Below are positions 8,853-16,443 of a DNA stretch of 60,784 bases, piece by piece; position 1 is the stretch's first letter, and every line of letters starts with the position of its first letter. Position numbers and translations under genes: made by a program. Origin of the DNA: Acidobacteriota bacterium (GTDB taxonomy: Bacteria; Acidobacteriota; Terriglobia; Terriglobales; Acidobacteriaceae); assembly GCA_021781495.1 (NCBI GenBank), contig JAJXWS010000007.1:1-60784 (forward strand), given 5' to 3'. Under the pieces are notes generated by a model. It was not told the origin of the DNA, ran no database searches, and worked only from the letters and a program-made list of their open reading frames with translations.

Positions 8853-10316
8853 TCAGTCGTCGTCGCCCAGGTCGTCGCCGTAGGTGGGATAGGGCTGCGG
8901 CTCGTTGCTGGTCAGCATGCCTCGCAGCGTCCACAGATCCGCCTGCACTTGCTTCCAGTGCCGTGGATCCTGCTTCGTCGTAATCGGCGCATTGGCGTCG
9001 GCGTAGTAGGCCTCGATGTCGATCTTGATGCCCGGCGGAATCGGACGCAGCGGGTGCCGCGTCAGCCGGTGCAGCAGGCTGGCATAGGTGGCGTCCGTCA
9101 GCGGATAGCCGCCCGGCCTGACCACATGCCCCGTGTCCAGGTCGCGGTTCGGCAGCGGGTGATCGGGATTGCGCGAGTGCAGCAGCAGGTCGGCGTAGGC
9201 GGCCGGGTCATCGACGCTCAGTTGCAGCGCCGCCGGCGTCACCACCGCGGGCTCCTGTGGCGAGGGCGGAGTAAAGCGCAGCAGCAGGCGCCGCAGCACG
9301 GTAATCGACATGGCCACGCTGTGGTTGTACTCGGCCTCCGTGGCCACGGTCGGGCCCTTCACGGCCACCATCTTCAGCGGTCCCACCTTGGGCAGAATCC
9401 ACAGCAGCCCCGCCAGCGTATAGGTCCCAATGCCCGGCTTGCGGCGGTAGTAGTCCCAGTTGTTCATCCGCGCCACTTCGGCCGCCTCGCGCGCAATTTC
9501 CCGCGCCTCCGCGGTGTCCGGCTCTGGCGGCTCGTCGTCGCGGCGCAGCACCGTGATGGCGTAGGCGATGCGGGGAATGAAGGCGCGCGTGGCAAAGCGG
9601 TATCCGGGCAGGTTGAAGCGGTGCCCCTTCACCACGGAGAAGTCTTCGGCCAGCCCGTAGGTCTGGTAGTAGGCCAGCGCCAGTTGCCGCACCGGCACGC
9701 GCAGCCCGATGTGCCGCAGATAGCGCACCGGCGCCACGTGATGATGCACCACCTCGTCAATGTCGAAGGCGAACTCCGTCTGCACGTGCGCGTCCGGCCC
9801 CTGTGCGTAGTTCACCAGGCGGCCATATCTGCGCCGCAGCCTGGGGAACTCCACCGGCACCGCCAGGTTGGTCGCCAGCGAGTGCCCCAGCGTGTCGCCC
9901 ACGTAATGTGACAGCGCGCCCACGGCAAAGGCCAGCTCGTTCGCATTCGATGCGTTGCGGAACAGGTTCACCACAAAGTCGCCGGAGCGCACATAGTGCG
10001 TCAGGTTTGAGAATGACCGGCTGCCGAACGGATAGTAGCCGATGTCCTGGATGACGCAGCCGCCGTAGGCATAGGCGCGCGCCTCCTGCAGTTGCTCCGG
10101 GGTCAGGTTTGGATACTGGCTCAGCAGCAGCGGCTCAATCGAGCTTTGCCAGGTCAGGTCGATGAGCTGCTCATGCGTCAGCAGGGAATAGGCATGCGCC
10201 GGTGCGTCCGCGGAAAACAGCAGTCCCAGCACCATTGCAATTGCCGCCAAACGATGCCGTATGCGTGCTCCCATGGCCTGTCTGCTGGAATGGCGTTGTC
10301 CCTGTTGCGACCGCAT
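8853..10316 (-). CDS. Zinc-dependent phospholipase C-like exported protein
   Basis: A 487-residue protein resembling the zinc-dependent phospholipase C/S1-P1-nuclease-like helical fold. A signal peptide ends at about residue 42 (SADAPAHA), directly before YSLLTHE, where the N-terminal residue and early histidine of the mature protein would serve as zinc ligands. HYVGDTLGHS and HTQ/DEVVHHH-type histidine clusters follow. The catalytic assignment comes from the family; individual ligands were not mapped. The start at 10316 was chosen because GGAG sits six bases upstream and the codon follows the mlaF stop by two bases; an alternative ATG at 10274 also gives a signal peptide. Close linkage to mlaE-mlaF suggests a role in envelope phospholipid turnover (inference). 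Confidence 0.72.
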   Translation of the reverse strand: MRSQQGQRHSSRQAMGARIRHRLAAIAMVLGLLFSADAPAHAYSLLTHEQLIDLTWQSSIEPLLLSQYPNLTPEQLQEARAYAYGGCVIQDIGYYPFGSRSFSNLTHYVRSGDFVVNLFRNASNANELAFAVGALSHYVGDTLGHSLATNLAVPVEFPRLRRRYGRLVNYAQGPDAHVQTEFAFDIDEVVHHHVAPVRYLRHIGLRVPVRQLALAYYQTYGLAEDFSVVKGHRFNLPGYRFATRAFIPRIAYAITVLRRDDEPPEPDTAEAREIAREAAEVARMNNWDYYRRKPGIGTYTLAGLLWILPKVGPLKMVAVKGPTVATEAEYNHSVAMSITVLRRLLLRFTPPSPQEPAVVTPAALQLSVDDPAAYADLLLHSRNPDHPLPNRDLDTGHVVRPGGYPLTDATYASLLHRLTRHPLRPIPPGIKIDIEAYYADANAPITTKQDPRHWKQVQADLWTLRGMLTSNEPQPYPTYGDDLGDDD

Positions 10317-10318
10317 TG

Positions 10319-11158
10319 CTACTCCAGAAACTCCTGTACAAACGGATCCGGGCACGCAACCAGTTCGTCAATGGATCCATCAAAGATCAGCCGTCCTTCA
10401 TTCAGCATCAGGAAGGTGGTGTTCGGGTCCGTCTCGCCTTTGGGCAGCGGCGTCATGCGGCCGGCCCTGGCGTCAAAGCGATGCGTGCACATGGTGAAGG
10501 CATCCTGCAGCCGGTGCGTCACCATCAGTGAAGGCGTGCGCGACACATCGCGCTTCTTCACAATCAGCTCGATGATCGTCGTCGAAGTCACCGGGTCCAG
10601 CCCGCCGGTGGGCGAGTCATAGAGCAGCAGGTCCGGGTTGTGAATCAGCGCCCGCGCAATGGCCACTCGACGCTTCATGCCGCCCGACAGGCTCGACGGG
10701 AACATGTCAAAGGTCTGCTCCAGCTCCACAAACCGCAACGCCTCGCGCACCCGCGCGTCAATCTCCTCATCCGGCACCAGCTCCTGGATGAGCTGATAGG
10801 CCACGTTGTCGCGCACGCTCAGTGAGTCAAACAGCGCGCCTTCCTGGAAGACCATCCCGGTGCGCGTGCGCAGCGCGAACAGCGCCTCTTCGCGGATGTG
10901 CGATATCTCTTCGCCAAACAGCGTAATGCTGCCCTTGTCCGGCCGCAGCAGCCCGTTGGCCAGCTTCAGCAGCACGCTCTTGCCCACGCCCGCCGGGCCC
11001 AGCACAACCCGCGTCTCGCCCGGCCCTACGGCAAAGGAGATATCCTCCAGCACCTGCAACTCGCCAAAGCCCACCGACACGTTGTCAAACGACAGCACCG
11101 GTCCTTCGTCCGCAAGTGCGGTCGCGCCCTGTGAAGTGAGATGCAGAACATCCGTCAT
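10319..11158 (-). CDS. mlaF: Mla-type ABC transporter ATPase
   Basis: Cytoplasmic ATPase of the MlaFE complex, which powers phospholipid movement between the membranes. The 279-residue protein has Walker A GPAGVGKS (54-61), Q-loop Q105 in GMVFQEGALFDSLSV (the EGALFDS segment is typical of MlaF), signature LSGGM (157-161) and Walker B LLLYDSPTGGLDP. The residue after Walker-B D181 is serine (S182), where ABC ATPases normally carry the catalytic glutamate; this is read directly from the sequence. The start overlaps the end of mlaE by four bases (ATGA), implying translational coupling. No MlaD substrate-binding gene is adjacent. Confidence 0.9.
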   Translation of the reverse strand: MTDVLHLTSQGATALADEGPVLSFDNVSVGFGELQVLEDISFAVGPGETRVVLGPAGVGKSVLLKLANGLLRPDKGSITLFGEEISHIREEALFALRTRTGMVFQEGALFDSLSVRDNVAYQLIQELVPDEEIDARVREALRFVELEQTFDMFPSSLSGGMKRRVAIARALIHNPDLLLYDSPTGGLDPVTSTTIIELIVKKRDVSRTPSLMVTHRLQDAFTMCTHRFDARAGRMTPLPKGETDPNTTFLMLNEGRLIFDGSIDELVACPDPFVQEFLE

Positions 11159-11934
11159 CGGGCAAAGATCTCGATCATCACCTGGCTGATCAGGAAATCG
11201 ACAAAGATGATCAGCACCGACGAGGTGACCACCGCCTGAATCGTGGAGCGGCCCACGCCCTGCGTTCCGCCCGTGGTCCGCATGCCGTAAAAGCAGCCGA
11301 TGGAGGAGATGATGTAGCCGAAGAACAGCGGTTTCACCAGCCCCTGCACAATATCGGGATAGCGCAGAAACTCATACGCCATGGAGAAGTACTGGGTGCC
11401 GTTCTGGTTGTTCATGAACACCGTGACCGCCGCGCCGCCCAGGATGCCGAAGGCGTCGGCCACAATCGTCAGGAAGAACAACATGGCGATGGTGGCAAAG
11501 ATGCGCGGCGTCACCAGCTTGCGCACGGGGTCCACGCCCAGCGCGCGCATGGCGTCAATCTGCTCGGTCACCACCATCGAGCCCAGTTCGCTGGCCATCG
11601 ACGAGGCGTTCCGGCCAGAGACCATCACGCCCGTCAGCACCGGGCCCAGCTCGCGAATCATGGACATGCTCACAAACCGGCCGGTCACCGCCGTCGCGCC
11701 AAACTGCGCCAGCGTCGCGGCCGACTGCAGCGCCAGCACGCCCCCGGTAAAGAACCCCGCCAGCACCACAATGGAAGCCGACCCCACCCCGATAATGTCG
11801 GACTGAATCAGAAAGTCCGACAGGTACAGCGGCGGACGAAACAGGTTCGTCAGCCCGCGATACGCGAACAGGGAGTAGTCCTGCACATTCAGCACAACTT
11901 GCTTGGCGGTTCTATCGATCGTCTCAAACGCCAT
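11155..11934 (-). CDS. mlaE: Mla-type ABC transporter permease
   Basis: Membrane subunit of the MlaFE phospholipid transporter, about 259 residues with five to six hydrophobic segments. The family hallmark is the EQ-loop region RELGPVLTGVMVSGRNASSMASELGSM followed by TEQIDAMRALGVDP, the coupling segment that contacts the ATPase. The C-terminus FVDFLISQVMIEIF is also typical. Start set at ATG 11934; a TTG at 11952 is possible. It is the first gene of a three-gene group (mlaE, mlaF, phospholipase-like) whose promoter must lie in the 276-base gap shared with the divergent otsA. Confidence 0.92.
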   Translation of the reverse strand: MAFETIDRTAKQVVLNVQDYSLFAYRGLTNLFRPPLYLSDFLIQSDIIGVGSASIVVLAGFFTGGVLALQSAATLAQFGATAVTGRFVSMSMIRELGPVLTGVMVSGRNASSMASELGSMVVTEQIDAMRALGVDPVRKLVTPRIFATIAMLFFLTIVADAFGILGGAAVTVFMNNQNGTQYFSMAYEFLRYPDIVQGLVKPLFFGYIISSIGCFYGMRTTGGTQGVGRSTIQAVVTSSVLIIFVDFLISQVMIEIFAR

Positions 11935-12210
11935 CGGGTTCTCGGGCCGCAAAAAGCAAAGGTGAAAGGTAACCGCTCGTATGCACAGAATAGCGCATGC
12001 GCTGCCCGTAGCCGCCGCATCCGTCGCAAATCTCTCCCCCGCGCGCGAAAAGCCGGTCTCTCAGCCGACGCCTCCTGTGGAAATCTCCGAAAGTTATCCT
12101 GTAATTTACTGATAATAATAGACATGATATTTTGGCGCATATTTTGCTCTGCCACGCTGGACGAGCAGGGCGCATCTAAGTAGACAAACCCAGGCAAGAG
12201 GATCCCCGCG
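11935..12210. promoter_or_regulatory. Divergent promoter region mlaE / otsA
   Basis: The gap between divergently oriented mlaE and otsA. Its right half (12090-12150) is noticeably AT-rich compared with the surroundings (TTACTGATAATAATAG then TGATATTTTGG), as expected for a promoter toward otsA. I cannot place -35 and -10 boxes with confidence. Confidence 0.4.
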
Positions 12211-14547
12211 ATGCACTCATTTCGTCTCAGGCTCGTTCTGGCATTGATAGCATCCGTCACGCTTGTCTCCATTGCCTCCACCTACTTTGACGAACTGGCT
12301 CATAAGCATCTGCTGCGCACGGAGTTGGAGCGCCGCATTCGCTGGATGGGCGCCAGCATCCTGCCCGATTTTCAGCGCGCATTGGCCACCGGAAGCACCG
12401 CCAACCTGCCCGCGCTCCTCGAACAGGCACGTGCGCGCACCGGCGTTCTGGGGCTGGCGGTCTATAACCCTCAGGGATACCCAATAGCCTCCGCCGGCGC
12501 CCAGGAGATTCTTCAGGCGCTTGCCTCTGCGCCCATCCGGCGTTCTCTGCGCAAGGGCGCCATGGTGGGCGCTTTCAGCCATGCCGGCAATGCCCAGTGG
12601 TTGCAGGAGGCCTTTCCCCTGCACAACGGAGATCGCCTGGAAGGAGCGCTCGTCGTGGTCGCGGATGCCGGCTACATCCGCAGCCAGGGGTACGACCTTT
12701 GGCGGCGAGCCTTCTTCCGCGTCCTTGCCATCGTGGTGCTCATCTTCGGCATCACAACGCTGATGGTGCGCTGGTTCCTCACGCGCCCCATGACGCAGGT
12801 GGTCGAGCGCCTGCGCCGTGTCCGGGTCGGCCATATTCGCGAGTCCAAAGAGGCAAAGCTCAAGGACCTCAGCGTCTTCAGCCCCCTGACCCGCGAGGTG
12901 GAAACCATGGCGGAGAGCCTGATCCAGGCGCGCGCCTCGGCGGAGGCCGAGGCACGGCTCCGCGATGCCGGCGAGCACCTGTGGACCGCCGAGCGCCTTG
13001 CCGTGCATATGCGCGACCGCTCGGGCTCCAGTCGCATCTTCGCCGTCTCCAACCGCGAGCCGTACGTGCACGTGCACCAGGGGCGCGAGATCGTCTGCCA
13101 TGTTCCCCCCAGCGGCCTGGTCACCGCCATTGAACCCGTTCTGCGCGCCTGCGACGGCGTATGGGTGGCCAGCGGCAGCGGAGATGCGGACGCCGCCACT
13201 GTCGACGCCTTCGACCGCATCCGTGTCCCGCCATACGACCCGCGCTACACCCTGCGCCGCGTCTGGCTCTCGGCCGAGGAGGAGGCAGGCTACTACGATG
13301 GTTTCGCCAACGAAGGGCTGTGGCCACTTTGCCACATCGCCCACACGCGCCCCATCTTCCGCGCCAGTGACTGGGAGTGCTATCAGCGCGTCAACCAGCG
13401 CTTTGCCGCTGCCCTGCTTGAGGAGATGGAGGGCTGCGCCGAGCCTGTTGTCTTTGTGCAGGACTACCACTTTGCCTTGCTGCCCCGGCTCGTCAAGGCT
13501 GCGCGGCCCGATGCCCGCGTGGCCATCTTCTGGCATATTCCCTGGCCCAATCCGGAGGCCTTTGGCATCTGCCCGTGGCAGGTCGAGCTGCTGGACGGCC
13601 TGCTGGGAGCCGATCTCATCGGTTTCCACATCCCCCTGCATTGCAATAACTTTCTGGCCACCGTGGACCGGGCCCTTGAGGCGCGTACTGACCGCGAGCA
13701 CATGACCGTACGATGCCACGGGCACGTCACTGCCGTGCGGCCCTACCCCGTCAGCGTGGCCTTTGAGGGGCCCGTCATTCCCACTTCGCCCGGTGAAGAC
13801 GACGCCCGGCGGAAGGCGGATGGCGCGGCCGCACGCAAGCGCTTGCTTGCGGAGTTCGGCGTCCGTGCCGAGTGCATGGTTCTTGGCGTCGACCGCCTCG
13901 ACTACACCAAGGGCATTGTCGAGCGCCTGCTGGCCATTGAGACCCTGCTTGAACAGCATCCCTGGCAGCGCGAGCGCATGACCATGGTCCAGATTGCCGC
14001 GCCCAGCCGCACACGCATCCCGAGCTACGCCAACCTGCGCCGCGAGGTGGAGGAGACCGTGGCGCGCATCAACCAGCGCTACCAGACCGCCCACTGGCGC
14101 CCCATCGTGCTGATTGAGCGCCAGTGCAGTCATGAAGAGGTCAGCCACTGGTATTGCGCCGCGGATGTCTGCCTCGTCACCTCGCTGCACGACGGCATGA
14201 ACCTTGTGGCCAAGGAGTACGTGGCCGCCCGCGAAGACGAGGACGGCGTGCTGGTGCTCAGCAAGTTTGCCGGCGCTTCCGTTGAGCTGCGCGACGCGCT
14301 GTTGGTGAACCCGTACGACATTGCCGGCGTTGCCAGTGCCATACACGACGGCCTGGAGATGGACCGCGAACAGCGGCGGCAGCGCATGCACAACATGCGC
14401 CGTTACGTGATGGAACACAACATTTACCGCTGGGCAGCCAGCGTGCTCGGCGCGTTGCGCGAGCTGCGCATCGAAGACAGCGCGCCCGCCGAGCCGCCGC
14501 TTGCATCCCTCGCCATCTCCGCTGCCGGTGAGGAGAACCGCGATTGA
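12211..14547 (+). CDS. otsA: Trehalose-6-phosphate synthase with membrane sensor/HAMP front end
   Basis: The C-terminal part (from about residue 274) is a GT20 trehalose-6-phosphate synthase joining UDP- or ADP-glucose to glucose-6-phosphate. Landmarks are SNREPYV at the N-lobe, VQDYHFALLPRL, FWHIPWPNPE, GVDRLDYTKGI and LHDGMNLVAKEY, which hold the donor- and phosphate-binding residues. The 778-residue protein is about 300 residues longer than a plain OtsA. The extra N-terminus reads as TM1 (about 7-24), an extracytoplasmic domain (about 25-166, PAS/Cache-like by layout), TM2 (about 168-189) and a HAMP-like linker with coiled coil (about 190-255). That architecture is usual for sensor kinases, not glycosyltransferases. 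The reading frame is continuous across the junction. AGAGGA precedes the ATG. otsB follows after 78 bases. Confidence 0.93.
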   Translation: MHSFRLRLVLALIASVTLVSIASTYFDELAHKHLLRTELERRIRWMGASILPDFQRALATGSTANLPALLEQARARTGVLGLAVYNPQGYPIASAGAQEILQALASAPIRRSLRKGAMVGAFSHAGNAQWLQEAFPLHNGDRLEGALVVVADAGYIRSQGYDLWRRAFFRVLAIVVLIFGITTLMVRWFLTRPMTQVVERLRRVRVGHIRESKEAKLKDLSVFSPLTREVETMAESLIQARASAEAEARLRDAGEHLWTAERLAVHMRDRSGSSRIFAVSNREPYVHVHQGREIVCHVPPSGLVTAIEPVLRACDGVWVASGSGDADAATVDAFDRIRVPPYDPRYTLRRVWLSAEEEAGYYDGFANEGLWPLCHIAHTRPIFRASDWECYQRVNQRFAAALLEEMEGCAEPVVFVQDYHFALLPRLVKAARPDARVAIFWHIPWPNPEAFGICPWQVELLDGLLGADLIGFHIPLHCNNFLATVDRALEARTDREHMTVRCHGHVTAVRPYPVSVAFEGPVIPTSPGEDDARRKADGAAARKRLLAEFGVRAECMVLGVDRLDYTKGIVERLLAIETLLEQHPWQRERMTMVQIAAPSRTRIPSYANLRREVEETVARINQRYQTAHWRPIVLIERQCSHEEVSHWYCAADVCLVTSLHDGMNLVAKEYVAAREDEDGVLVLSKFAGASVELRDALLVNPYDIAGVASAIHDGLEMDREQRRQRMHNMRRYVMEHNIYRWAASVLGALRELRIEDSAPAEPPLASLAISAAGEENRD

Positions 14548-14625
14548 ATTCCGGATAGTCTGGAAAGGAGATCGTAGTTTCCGATCGGATAACTCAGGAT
14601 CCTAACGAAAGCGAGCAGCCCTGCC

Positions 14626-15450
14626 TTGCACTCAGTGTTGACCCCGGAAGCGGCGAACCAACAAGCCGCCCACAAGCTGGATACGTTTTTCCGCGCCTTG
14701 CCCCGGGCGCCTGAGCCCCTGCTGTTGCTGGACTACGACGGCACCCTGGCGGATTTTCGCGTGGACCGCTTCAAGGCGCGTCCCTGGGCCGGCGTGCGCG
14801 AGCTGCTTGCCGCCATTCAGCAGCAGGGCCGCACCCGCATGGCGGTCATCACCGGCCGCCCGCCCGAGGAGATTGCTCCCATGCTCGGTCTCGATCCCCC
14901 GCTGGAGATCTGGGGCCTGCACGGCGCCAAGCGCCTTCATCCGGACGGCCGGGCCGAGCTGGAGCACGCCCCGCCCGAGGTTCGGCAGGCGCTCGAAACC
15001 CTGCGCAGGCAGCTCCGTCGCGACGCCCTCGGCGGGCTGTTCGAGGACAAGCCCAACGCCGCCGTCCTGCACTGGCGCGGCCACGCGCCAAGCCGCGCGC
15101 GGCAGATTGAGCAGCGAACCCGCGAGCTGTTTGAGCCGCTGGCACGGCAGTACGGCCTGCGCCTGCTTGCGTTTGAGGCGGGCCTGGAGCTGCGCACCGG
15201 CCGCGACAAGGGCGATGCCGTGCGCGAGTTGCTGCGCGAGGCCGGTCCCGGCGCCGCGGCCACCTACCTGGGAGACGACATCACGGACGAAATGGCCTTC
15301 CGCGCCATCAATCAGGCGCACGGCCCGCACCTCAGCGTCCTCATGCGCAGGCGATGGCGGCAGACGGACGCCGACCTGTGGCTGCGCCCGCCCGCCGGGC
15401 TACGCGAGTTTCTCCGCCGCTGGCTGCAGGCCCTCAAATCTGCAGACTGA
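14626..15450 (+). CDS. otsB: Trehalose-6-phosphate phosphatase
   Basis: HAD-superfamily phosphatase that releases trehalose from trehalose-6-phosphate, completing the OtsA pathway. Motif I is LLLDYDGTLADF (D36 nucleophile, D38 general acid if TTG 14626 is the start), motif II lies in AVITGRPPEE, and motif III/IV is YLGDDITDEMAF near the C-terminus. Length (274) is normal for OtsB. The start is uncertain: TTG 14626 or GTG 14635 are the plausible initiators and no strong Shine-Dalgarno is present. Directly downstream of otsA on the same strand, so probably one transcript. Confidence 0.93.
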   Translation: MHSVLTPEAANQQAAHKLDTFFRALPRAPEPLLLLDYDGTLADFRVDRFKARPWAGVRELLAAIQQQGRTRMAVITGRPPEEIAPMLGLDPPLEIWGLHGAKRLHPDGRAELEHAPPEVRQALETLRRQLRRDALGGLFEDKPNAAVLHWRGHAPSRARQIEQRTRELFEPLARQYGLRLLAFEAGLELRTGRDKGDAVRELLREAGPGAAATYLGDDITDEMAFRAINQAHGPHLSVLMRRRWRQTDADLWLRPPAGLREFLRRWLQALKSAD

Positions 15451-15582
15451 GTGTATGATCTTGTAGCCACATCTTTTGGCGCATAGCAGCTGTTGAATTG
15501 TCAGGCTGCCGACGCGATTTCGTCGGCTCTGATTTCCCCCAGTAACAACGTTCCGGCTTTGTTTGGCCCAGGAGAATTCGAT

Positions 15583-16341
15583 ATGCAAACCGCACGCATG
15601 CAACGTCCTGCTTCTCTGCTTTCTGCGATGCTCGCCCTGACGCTGGTGGCCTCGCTCGCCGGCTGCAAGAGCACTGCAACCACCCCCGACGCAAGCACGC
15701 AAAACCCCGCTGCTCCTGCCGGCACCACCGCTGGTGGCCCCGGTGGCCCTGGCGGCCCGGCCGGCGGCGGACCTTCCGGCGCGGCTGGTTCCGCCCGCTC
15801 CGCGGCTCCTGCGCCTCCTCGCCCCACCAAGGTCACGCTCACTGTGCCCCCGGGCAAGGACATCACGGTTCGCATCAATGAGACCATCAGCTCCAAGGCA
15901 TCCAACGTCGGCGATCCCTTCACCGGGGAGCTGACCGCGGCCCTGACCACCAGCAACGGCGACGTTGTCTTCCCCAAGGGAACCAACGTTGAGGGTTCCG
16001 TGGTGGCGGCCAAGGGGCAGGGACGCTTCGCGGGTTCCGGCGTTCTGGCCATTGCCCTCAGCGCGGTCGGCGGACAGCCGGTCGTGGCCAATGAGTATGT
16101 TGTCAGCCAGAAGGGCAAGGGCAAGCGCTCCGCGGCTCTCATCGGCGGCGGCGCTGGCGCCGGGGCGCTCATCGGCGGGCTCGCGGGCGGCGGCAAGGGC
16201 GCTCTTATCGGCGGCCTGCTCGGCGGCGGCGCGGGCACGGCGGGCGCAGCCTTCACCGGCAACAAGCCCCTCGTCATTCCCACGGAGTCCATCGTGGTCT
16301 TTGAGTTGACGCAGCCGCTCTCCACCACCGTCACCCGCTAA
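15583..16341 (+). CDS. Glycine-zipper lipoprotein
   Basis: A 252-residue predicted lipoprotein: signal peptide with lipobox LAGC (Cys about residue 28), a Gly/Pro/Ala-rich linker (about 45-75), a beta-rich middle (about 80-165, with VTLTVPPGKDITVRINE), and a C-terminal glycine-zipper region (about 185-225: GGGAGAGALIGGLAGGGKGALIGG). Glycine zippers of this kind occur in outer-membrane lipoproteins such as the SlyB/YMGG types and form membrane-embedded helical hairpins. Function unknown. ATG 15583 was chosen because GGAGAA lies at 15571-15576 and the signal peptide starts there, although the frame is open further upstream. A strong bidirectional terminator follows. Confidence 0.75.
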   Translation: MQTARMQRPASLLSAMLALTLVASLAGCKSTATTPDASTQNPAAPAGTTAGGPGGPGGPAGGGPSGAAGSARSAAPAPPRPTKVTLTVPPGKDITVRINETISSKASNVGDPFTGELTAALTTSNGDVVFPKGTNVEGSVVAAKGQGRFAGSGVLAIALSAVGGQPVVANEYVVSQKGKGKRSAALIGGGAGAGALIGGLAGGGKGALIGGLLGGGAGTAGAAFTGNKPLVIPTESIVVFELTQPLSTTVTR

Positions 16342-16363
16342 ACGCAATTCACCGCTCCAAACG

Positions 16364-16415
16364 CACAACAGGCAGGAGGCATCCAACGATGACCCTCCTG
16401 CCTGTTGTGTTTTGC
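16364..16415. terminator. Bidirectional terminator between lipoprotein gene and ntrC-type gene
   Basis: Perfect 16-base stem (16364-16379 with 16394-16409), 14-base loop, followed on the + strand by TGTTTT. It lies between two convergent genes and can serve both. Confidence 0.85.
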
Positions 16416-16443
16416 GGCCCAGTCCGGCCTGCCTTGCCAATCT

